Shown: piece by piece, positions 57,985 to 64,000 of the stretch
Position numbering within the stretch: position 1 is the stretch's first letter
Layout of the letters: every line of letters begins with the position of its first letter
Source of the DNA: Streptococcus didelphis DSM 15616
GTDB lineage: Bacteria > Bacillota > Bacilli > Lactobacillales > Streptococcaceae
DNA length: 64,000 nucleotides
Direction of reading: 5' to 3'
NCBI RefSeq assembly: GCF_000380005.1
Contig: NZ_KB904196.1
Coordinates: 1 to 64,000 of the forward strand
The notes under the pieces: generated by a model
Told to the model about the DNA's origin: nothing
Seen by the model: the letters and a program-made list of their open reading frames with translations, nothing else
The model's database searches: none
Translations under genes and position numbers: made by a program

Positions 57985-59022
57985 TTAATCAATCATTTTA
58001 CTTTGTAAATAGGCATCTACCAATTGTTCAGTGGCAAAAACTGAGTCAGTATGGGTGCGTTCATAAGAGTGGCTTGACTCAATACCTGCACCTAAAAGAG
58101 CATGTCTGACTTCTGCACCAGAGCTCATGGCAGCAGAGGCATCACTTCCATAATAAGGATAGATGTCTAGTTTGTAGGGAATCTTCTTTTCCTGACAGAG
58201 TTTAACCAAATGCTGGCGAAGTTCATAATGGTAAGGACCTGAAGCATCCTTTACACAGATGGAAACGGTATATTCATCAGTAGCTTGGTCATCACCCATA
58301 GCCCCCATATCGACAGCTAGATATTCTACGGTTTCTTGAGGTAAGCTAGAATTAGCTCCGTGGCCGACTTCTTCAAATGCTGAGAAATAAAAGTGGGTGG
58401 TGTATGGTAATTGGATGTTTTTGGTTTTATATTCTTTCAATAATTCAATCAGGATTGCAGCTGAAACTTTATCATCAAGGTGACGGGATTTAATAAAACC
58501 ACTATCAGTAACAATGACCCGGGGATCAAAGGAGATAAAGTCTCCAACTTCAATGCCTAAAGCACGTGTTTGTTCAGCACTTGATACCTTTTCATCTAAG
58601 CGAACTTCCATACTGTTTTGATTACGCTCTGCACTTCCTGCATCTTTATAGACATGAACAGACGTTTGGTGAATGAGAATGGTTCCTGTGATTTCCTTAT
58701 TGTTTTTAGAAACATGAACAATGCAATTTTCACCTTCAATAGCATTGTAAACAAAACCACCTATTAAATCCATTTTAAGGCGACCATCAGGCTTGATAGC
58801 ACGAACCATGGCTCCAAGAGTATCGAGATGCGCTGTAACAAGCCGGTGCTTACTATGATCTTGACCTTGAACAGAGACCATGAGTCCTCCTTTATGAGTA
58901 CGAGTAACCTCATAACCAAAAGAAGACAGCTCAGCTGTGACATAGTCCATGATAGCCTTGGTATAGCCAGTTGGTGAAGGAATTTGTGTCAATTTTGTAA
59001 TATAATCAACAGTTGTTTTCAT
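57985..59022 (-). CDS. M42-family metalloaminopeptidase
   Basis: The 345-residue protein has the M42 zinc ligands and catalytic acids in order: TAHLDTLGAMV (His, Asp), SRHLDDKVSAAILIELL (Asp), FSAFEEVGHGANS (Glu-Glu), VDMGAMGDDQ (Asp) and SHSYERTHTDS (His). M42 enzymes are self-compartmentalising tetrahedral aminopeptidases in the cytoplasm. A minus-strand single gene. Subtype (glutamyl or endoglucanase-like) is not determined. Confidence 0.88.
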   Translation of the reverse strand: MKTTVDYITKLTQIPSPTGYTKAIMDYVTAELSSFGYEVTRTHKGGLMVSVQGQDHSKHRLVTAHLDTLGAMVRAIKPDGRLKMDLIGGFVYNAIEGENCIVHVSKNNKEITGTILIHQTSVHVYKDAGSAERNQNSMEVRLDEKVSSAEQTRALGIEVGDFISFDPRVIVTDSGFIKSRHLDDKVSAAILIELLKEYKTKNIQLPYTTHFYFSAFEEVGHGANSSLPQETVEYLAVDMGAMGDDQATDEYTVSICVKDASGPYHYELRQHLVKLCQEKKIPYKLDIYPYYGSDASAAMSSGAEVRHALLGAGIESSHSYERTHTDSVFATEQLVDAYLQSKMID

Positions 59023-59094
59023 ACAGTCTCCTATCTTTTATCACTCCTAAGTAACCCTAAAATTATACCATTTTTTACCAGTAAATGGCTGATT

Positions 59095-59652
59095 TCACTT
59101 GTAGTTTTTAAAAAGAGAAGAAGTCTGTATTTTTAAGTTTTTGATAACTGCTAAGACCAAAGCAAGGCTGATGAATCGATCTAAATAATCACTTGTCATT
59201 TGAACAAGTAGAACACTTGCAGTTAGATTAAGGCCAAGGCTGTGCAATACTTGCACTAATAAACTTGAACCACTAGAGGTGATGCCCTTAAAAAGAGAAA
59301 CAGTGATTAAGGCAGCAAGGGCGGTTCCGGGTAAAGAAATGCAAAAAGCCTTCCATACAATCTCTTTAGCTCTGCTATTATGCCTAAGAAAAAAACCACT
59401 AAGTAAGGCTGTCACCATAGCCACAGGTGCATAAAAAAGAGCAAAGGCATCACTTGTCAGCCAGGATAAGAGGGCGCTGCTCATAGCAGTTGCAGCTCCG
59501 ACCCAAGGACCCAATAGAAGAGATAACAAAAGGGTACCAATCATATCTAAATAAATAGGAAGGTGCAAAAAAAGGGCGAGATTAGCTCCTATATAATTGA
59601 GTGTAATAGCCAAGGCCATACTTGTTAGCAAATATATTTTTCTCCTATTCAT
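59095..59652 (-). CDS. ECF transporter S component (nucleoside/vitamin type)
   Basis: The 185-residue protein has about five to six membrane helices with the S-component features (LPIYLDMIGTLLLSLLLGPW, GAATAMSSALLSWLTSD, YAPVAMVTALLSGFFLRH). It lacks its own ATPase and would share the general EcfAAT module. It is encoded eight bases after the broken nucleoside hydrolase, in the same operon behind a leader with a hairpin-plus-A-rich-tail aptamer-like motif, so the ligand is probably a nucleoside, base or queuosine-type precursor (QrtT-like). Confidence 0.7.
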   Translation of the reverse strand: MNRRKIYLLTSMALAITLNYIGANLALFLHLPIYLDMIGTLLLSLLLGPWVGAATAMSSALLSWLTSDAFALFYAPVAMVTALLSGFFLRHNSRAKEIVWKAFCISLPGTALAALITVSLFKGITSSGSSLLVQVLHSLGLNLTASVLLVQMTSDYLDRFISLALVLAVIKNLKIQTSSLFKNYK

Positions 59653-59660
59653 GGATTATC

Positions 59661-60635
59661 CTATTCTAAGCTTTCTAAATCTTTTGTAATGCTTGTTTTT
59701 GGGAGGCCTAAAAGAGTTGCTAAGAAATCCTGCCAGAAATACTTAGTATCAACCCTTGTTAGTATGTGACTATTGGCTTTTTGATGGTAGAAGTCATGGC
59801 TGTCTACAATGCTTTGTCCAAGGGCAATTCCTTCTCTAGCAATATCTGTATAGCTATCAAAGCCCTGACAGATATCAGGATAGAGAAAATAGACAATGGC
59901 AAGTGGATCGTTAATCACACAGCCAATGATATGTTCATACTGTCAGTGGAAATTAAAGTAGAATTGTGTAATAGCTGTAATAAATTGACCTTCAGAAGGG
60001 TTCATTCTGTTTATGTAAGCCAAAATATTAGGGGTTAAGACAATTTTTCTAGTAACATCAAGACCAACCATTTCAATCTTACGCTTTAAACTTTTAAAGC
60101 AGATATGGGCAGCATGAGGATCACACCAATAGTTATACTCGGCTACTGGTGAACAGTTGCCATGAGATTTAAAGCTTCCTCCCATGCTTACAAAGCGTTT
60201 GCAATTATCTCCTAATTTAGGGTTGATATTAAGTGCTTGAGCAATATTGGTTAGAGGACCTAAAGCAATAATAGAAGTAGAAGTTGGGGTTTTGAAATGC
60301 TCTGCTAAAAAATCAGCAGCAGCTAGTGGTTCGGCCTCTTTTGAGGATTTAGTAGTGAAAGAAGTATCACCTAAGCCATCTATACCATGTGTATCTTGAG
60401 CAGAGATATAGTCTCTTTTTAGCGGGGTTCCTTCTCCTAAATAAATAGGAATATCTAAACGCTTACTTCTCTCCAAAATAAGAATGGCATTTTGAAGTCC
60501 AATTGTAACAGGGACATTTCCTTGAACAATAGTAATTGCAAGGATTTCTAAGTTGGGATTCTTAATGGCATATAATAAGGCTAGGCTATCATCAATACCA
60601 GGGTCACAGTCAATAATAACAGTTTGTTTAGGCAT
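59661..60635 (-). pseudogene. Nucleoside hydrolase (RihC/QueK-like), split by one nonsense codon
   Basis: The first piece (60635 to 59943) has the metal-binding signature VIIDCDPGIDDSLALLYA, then NVPVTIGLQN, FVSMGGSFKSHGNCSPVAEY and TRKIVLT. After HTTQ-type sequence FYFNFH a TGA (59943-59945) interrupts; the same frame continues QYEHIIGCVINDPLAIVYFL to the stop at 59661, supplying the conserved His and the C-terminal lobe. One substitution (TGG to TGA, for example) explains it; the total would be 324 residues. Family: Ca2+-dependent N-ribohydrolases. With an ECF S component and a leader RNA behind it, salvage of nucleosides or queuosine is likely. Confidence 0.8.
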
Positions 60636-60671
60636 CCTTTTCCTTTCTTTCTATAAAGTTAAATCTCGTCA

Positions 60672-60702
60672 CAAAAAACCTGAGACGATAAGGTCCCAGG
60701 TT
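60672..60702 (-). terminator. Leader terminator of the hydrolase/ECF operon
   Basis: On the minus strand AACCTGGGA and TCTCAGGTT are imperfect arms followed by T5, 37 bases before the hydrolase start. It would be the expression platform of the leader RNA. Confidence 0.7.
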
Positions 60703-60777
60703 ATAAAATAAGTGAACTAAGCTTTTCTTGTATACAAAGAAGATCCGACATATTGCCAGAAGATTCTTTTAAGGTTA

Positions 60778-60816
60778 CTTAGTTTTTTATTCTGGGAAGT
60801 TTTCGAACCAGCCCAG
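60778..60816 (-). promoter_or_regulatory. Riboswitch-like aptamer (preQ1-I-like)
   Basis: Minus-strand RNA: CTGGG (60812-60816), 15-base loop with GGTTC, CCCAG (60792-60796), then the tail AATAAAAAACTAAG (60778-60791). A short stem with GGUUC-rich loop and an A-rich tail that can enter a pseudoknot is the layout of preQ1-I aptamers; the stem equals that of the known Thermoanaerobacter example as I recall it. The loop is longer than usual. A terminator follows 76 bases on, and then genes for a nucleoside hydrolase and an ECF S component. Confidence 0.45.
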
Positions 60817-60882
60817 GATATCCTGATTTAGAGTCACTCTTAGTCTACTATGAATGAAAAAACTTGTAAAGACTAAGTTTTT

Positions 60883-61341
60883 TTACTGTTCTTGTCTCTT
60901 AGCTTTAGTGTCTAGAATAATACGAGCCAGCCTTTCAATGTCTGAACTTGTTCCTCTTAGTTCAAAATCCCCTAGCATGGGAAAACCAAACCGTTTAGCA
61001 TACTGTTTAGCTGTGAGACAATATTGATTGTTAAAATTACGATTACCAGAGCCAATAATGCCTAAACAATGCTTGTAGTTGTCGTGGGCAGCAATAAAAT
61101 CCCCTAGAGGATTGGTTAGAATTTCAACATCACCAGAGTCCAGCCCGTTTCCCCCTTCTAAATAAGTAGGTAAAATCGCTACAAAGTCTTCTTCAACAGG
61201 AAATGTTTCATGCTTTAATTCTTTGATATTAATAGTCTTGGTTTGAATCTTAAAATGTGTATCAAGGTACTGACTGAGACGTTTGACAAAGCTAAGAGTA
61301 TTACCACTTAGGCTAATAAAAACAATGGTTAAATGGGGCAT
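60883..61341 (-). CDS. nrdI: NrdI-type flavodoxin
   Basis: The 152-residue protein has the flavodoxin-like FMN site ([17 protein letters not shown], then [11 protein letters not shown], and [15 protein letters not shown]) as in NrdI proteins, which activate the manganese class Ib ribonucleotide reductase. No nrdE or nrdF gene is next to it here, so this is a separate copy. A hairpin at 60857-60883 (AAAACTT/AAGTTTT) follows. Confidence 0.85.
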   Translation of the reverse strand: MPHLTIVFISLSGNTLSFVKRLSQYLDTHFKIQTKTINIKELKHETFPVEEDFVAILPTYLEGGNGLDSGDVEILTNPLGDFIAAHDNYKHCLGIIGSGNRNFNNQYCLTAKQYAKRFGFPMLGDFELRGTSSDIERLARIILDTKAKRQEQ

Positions 61342-61501
61342 GGCCTCTCCTTATACTATATCTTGTAGTTATGTTTAAAGTTTAGCACAAGATATAGATA
61401 TAAACAAGAAAAAAAGAAGCACAAAACAAGTGCTCTAGAAGCAACAATGTCTTATAAGACTTCTTTTGCGACCCTATTTTATAAGGATAAAACGGGGTTT
61501 A

Positions 61502-63925
61502 TTATTTATTTATCACTTTTCTTTTTTTGAAAAAAGTAGCCAAACTAAGAAAGCCTAGACCTAAGATGAGAGCACCGCTGGACTCTTTACTGCCAGTCTG
61601 TGGAAGTTGGGTTTGCTTCTGGTTACTATTGAGTAATATAGCCTTATCCTTGGTTTCTTGATAGGCTGCCGCAGCCAGCTGATAAATTGCTTGGCGATCT
61701 TTTACAGCCAAGGCTTGCTGACTAGAGGTAGCGCCTCTATCAGTAGCAAGTTCTGGTTTCACGTAGGTAAAGCTAAAATCAGCAAAACCTTCTATTTGTG
61801 AGGGACCTGAATAGTTAATATCCTTATAATCATTACTTAAATCCTTTGCTTTTGTAGCACTTAGGAAATGTAAGTTGAGACCTTTGATAGTGTCTACGAA
61901 ATACCAGTTATTATCAGCACTTGGATTAATGGTTTTTTCACTAGTAATATAATTAATAAGGGCTTGACGATTTTCTAAGTTTAATAAATGATTCATGCTA
62001 GCATTTTTAGCACCTGGGAAGGTTCCACTTGCTCGATAATTATTGGTTACAACCATGAATTCTTGTTTAGGGTCAATAGCTTTACCAAGATAGGTTAGGT
62101 TTCGTACACGACTAGCATTAGGATTGATGAGACTGCCTTTTGCGTCATATTTATTAGGCTGGGTAATATCAAATTCATAGGAAATCCCGTCAATAACATC
62201 AAAATTATAGGTACGGTAATCTGTATTAATTATATTTTGTACTTCTTTTTTACTAGGATCAATAGTATTGAATTGTCCTGCTGACATTTCCAACCATTCT
62301 TTTAAATCTGCACCAGTAACTTTAAGGAGGGTTGCTACATTATCATATAAATAAAGATCAGCTACATTTTTAATAGCAAGAGGACCTGCTGGAATATCAG
62401 TATAGGCAGATGGGTCATTGCGGGTTCCTGCCTTAAAAGGAGCCGCTGCTGATAAGAGAGGAAGACTAGCTTCAGGACTTCCAGCCAGTTCTTGTTTGGC
62501 ATACCAGAGCTGGGCATTGTTTACAATTTGGACAGAAGGGTCATCCTTAACCAAGGCAAAATAGCTGGTAATAGGCGCGGTTGTTTGCCCAACTTGCTGA
62601 CGAACATAAGCAATCGTTTCTTGATGCACCTTTTTTGCGAGAGCAAGGATTTCTGACTTAGCAAGGTTTGATTTGCTATCAATTTTTCTTATTTCAGCGT
62701 GGTTAAGGTTTTTATTGACTGCCCACTTACCATCATTATAAGTGAGGTTAAGGTCGATAATGCCAATATGATCACCATATTTTCCAGCCATGGTGACGGG
62801 AGTGCCATTAATTAAACCAGAGATGCCATTAACTCCCCCGTAACTTTCGTAGGGTCCATTGCCAATTCCCGAAGGGAATTCGGCGTGAGAGTGACCAGTA
62901 ACAACGGCATCTACGCCAGCTATGCTAGCAATTTGATAGCCTACGTTTTCTTCACCTTTTTCATAGATATTATCGCCAATACCTGTATGGGCAAGAACTA
63001 AGATAATGTCTGCACCGGCATTTTTGATGGTGGGAACAAGGTCTGTGATTGCTTCTACAGAATCTTTGACAGTAACCTTGCCTTCTAAGTTCGCCTTATC
63101 CCAGTTCAAGATTTGAGGAGGAACAATGCCAGTAATGCCTATTTTGAGACTTGTTGGTTGACCATTTTTATCCTTGAAGGTTTTGGTGATGATGTCGTAA
63201 GCTTTGAAAAGGTTTTTTCCTGTTTTGCTATCCATTACATTGGCATTGACAATGGGTAGACCTGCTGAGGCAATTGCTCTTTCAAGATAAGGGAGGCCAT
63301 AGTTAAATTCATGGTTTCCTAAGGTAGAAGCATCATAACCAAGAGCATTTAAGGCAGCATACATGGGATGGGTTTCTCCTGGTTTGATAGGATTAATAAT
63401 GGCGGTGTAGGTTGCAAGTGGCGTTCCTTGTAGGATATCACCGTTATCAACCAGAACAGTATTAGGGTTTTCTGCCTTGGCCTGGTCAATTAAAATAGCC
63501 GCCTTGGCAAGTCCGATAGATTGAGAATCCTTATCTTGATAATAGTCATAATTAACTAAATTTGAGTGAATATCAGTTGTTGAGACAATCCGAACATCTA
63601 CTGTTTGACCATCAAGAGGGAGGTTTGCAGCTTGTTTTGCAAGGGGAGATAGCTGATTATTGTCATTTGCACTTACTGAAAGATTAGAAGTAGCTGGTTC
63701 AGCACTAGTGACTGGAAGGTCAGCAAGTTTTAGATTGCTATTTTGAGCACTGCTTGAGTTAGTGGTAATGGGTTGGTTCTCACTAAGGATTGGTGCAGAG
63801 CTAGTAATAGACTCGCTGTTTGCAATAGAACTACTTGTTTGATCGGCTTTGGCTACTTGTACAACAGTAGCTGAAGCAAGCATCGCTAAAAAAATAGCAC
63901 TTTTTGAAAAATAGTGTTTGGTCAT
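61502..63925 (-). CDS. cdnP: Wall-anchored cyclic-nucleotide phosphodiesterase/nucleotidase
   Basis: The 807-residue ectoenzyme has a signal peptide (1-27), a metallophosphoesterase domain (about 108-390: VSTTDIHSNLVNYD, LVDNGDILQGTPLATY, STLGNHEFNYGLPY, VLAHTGIGDN, VTGHSHAEFPS), a 5'-nucleotidase C-terminal domain (about 440-700: PITSYFALVKDDPSVQIV, AADNNWY-type ligand region) and an LPQTG anchor with basic tail. The CpdB-like sequence type suggests CdnP, which in S. agalactiae hydrolyses extracellular cyclic dinucleotides and limits STING signalling. AAGGAGATTTTTAGGA precedes the ATG. Confidence 0.85.
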   Translation of the reverse strand: MTKHYFSKSAIFLAMLASATVVQVAKADQTSSSIANSESITSSAPILSENQPITTNSSSAQNSNLKLADLPVTSAEPATSNLSVSANDNNQLSPLAKQAANLPLDGQTVDVRIVSTTDIHSNLVNYDYYQDKDSQSIGLAKAAILIDQAKAENPNTVLVDNGDILQGTPLATYTAIINPIKPGETHPMYAALNALGYDASTLGNHEFNYGLPYLERAIASAGLPIVNANVMDSKTGKNLFKAYDIITKTFKDKNGQPTSLKIGITGIVPPQILNWDKANLEGKVTVKDSVEAITDLVPTIKNAGADIILVLAHTGIGDNIYEKGEENVGYQIASIAGVDAVVTGHSHAEFPSGIGNGPYESYGGVNGISGLINGTPVTMAGKYGDHIGIIDLNLTYNDGKWAVNKNLNHAEIRKIDSKSNLAKSEILALAKKVHQETIAYVRQQVGQTTAPITSYFALVKDDPSVQIVNNAQLWYAKQELAGSPEASLPLLSAAAPFKAGTRNDPSAYTDIPAGPLAIKNVADLYLYDNVATLLKVTGADLKEWLEMSAGQFNTIDPSKKEVQNIINTDYRTYNFDVIDGISYEFDITQPNKYDAKGSLINPNASRVRNLTYLGKAIDPKQEFMVVTNNYRASGTFPGAKNASMNHLLNLENRQALINYITSEKTINPSADNNWYFVDTIKGLNLHFLSATKAKDLSNDYKDINYSGPSQIEGFADFSFTYVKPELATDRGATSSQQALAVKDRQAIYQLAAAAYQETKDKAILLNSNQKQTQLPQTGSKESSGALILGLGFLSLATFFKKRKVINK

Positions 63926-64000
63926 TCCTAAAAATCTCCTTGATGGCTAATATGTGAACGTGGATTTCTATTATAACTTTAAAAAACGCTTCCAGCAATC

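Overview
The window is AT-rich, low-GC Gram-positive DNA and most probably comes from Streptococcus agalactiae or a close pyogenic streptococcus. The evidence is the chromosomal gene order rarA / DUF3013 / prmA / rsmE, a sortase-anchored CdnP-type cyclic-nucleotide phosphodiesterase, AgI/II-family and C39-type LPXTG proteins, and an integrative element inserted in tRNA-Lys(CTT). The species call is recognition from memory, not a database result.

Layout. (1) Bases 1 to about 13,470 are a scrapyard of older insertions: three IS3-family elements (one partial at the window edge, one complete, one internally deleted), a TetR regulator with a perfect operator palindrome, two CPBP intramembrane proteases, a two-component system with a small secreted protein, a lipoprotein, and four separate C-terminal remnants of related tyrosine integrases. 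Two of the remnants are still followed by a terminator and a copy of the tRNA 3' end (CCCCCTACAG). This looks like repeated tandem integration and decay at one att site. (2) Bases 13,464-46,359 are an apparently intact 32.9-kb ICE of the Tn916/ICESt1 conjugation type. Its left end carries a radical-SAM RiPP locus (maturase, a 29-residue precursor with two N-x-x-C motifs, ABC exporter), then a MazF-like toxin, a lipoprotein, and an ImmR/ImmA-like repressor/protease pair facing twin 17-bp operators. Cargo follows: two large LPXTG proteins, one a C39-domain coiled-coil protein and one a 1351-residue antigen I/II adhesin. The transfer module is two YdcP-type proteins, a TcpA coupling ATPase, oriT, MobT relaxase, ArdA, TcpC/D/E, a VirB4-like ATPase, a VirB6-like membrane protein and a lysozyme/CHAP cell-wall hydrolase, with a type I toxin-antitoxin locus inside it. 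The element ends with a DUF771-type excisionase and the integrase. (3) Bases 46,347-64,000 are core chromosome on the far side of attR: tRNA-Lys, a 6S RNA, rarA, an anchored amidase, a 2-kb insertion flanked by 23-bp repeats at the start of the DUF3013 gene, prmA, rsmE, a CcpA-type-controlled PTS transporter, an exo/endonuclease-phosphatase family protein, an M42 peptidase, an ECF S-component with a broken nucleoside hydrolase behind a riboswitch-like leader, nrdI and cdnP.

How it works together. The ICE is probably held silent by the repressor at 18.8 kb, which is released by the adjacent ImmA-like protease. Excision uses Xis and Int acting on paired 11-bp repeats lying inside both ends. MobT nicks oriT, TcpA couples the DNA to the Tcp/VirB4-like channel, the CHAP/lysozyme protein opens the wall, and ArdA blunts restriction in the recipient. 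The surface proteins and the RiPP are the selectable cargo. The most interesting candidates are the NxxC-type RiPP locus, the integrase fossil stack, a covarying hairpin shared by the live ICE and a relic, a leader RNA upstream of a nucleoside-salvage operon, and a poly(A) frameshift in an ICE membrane-protein gene. All functional statements are sequence readings and inference; no search was run.
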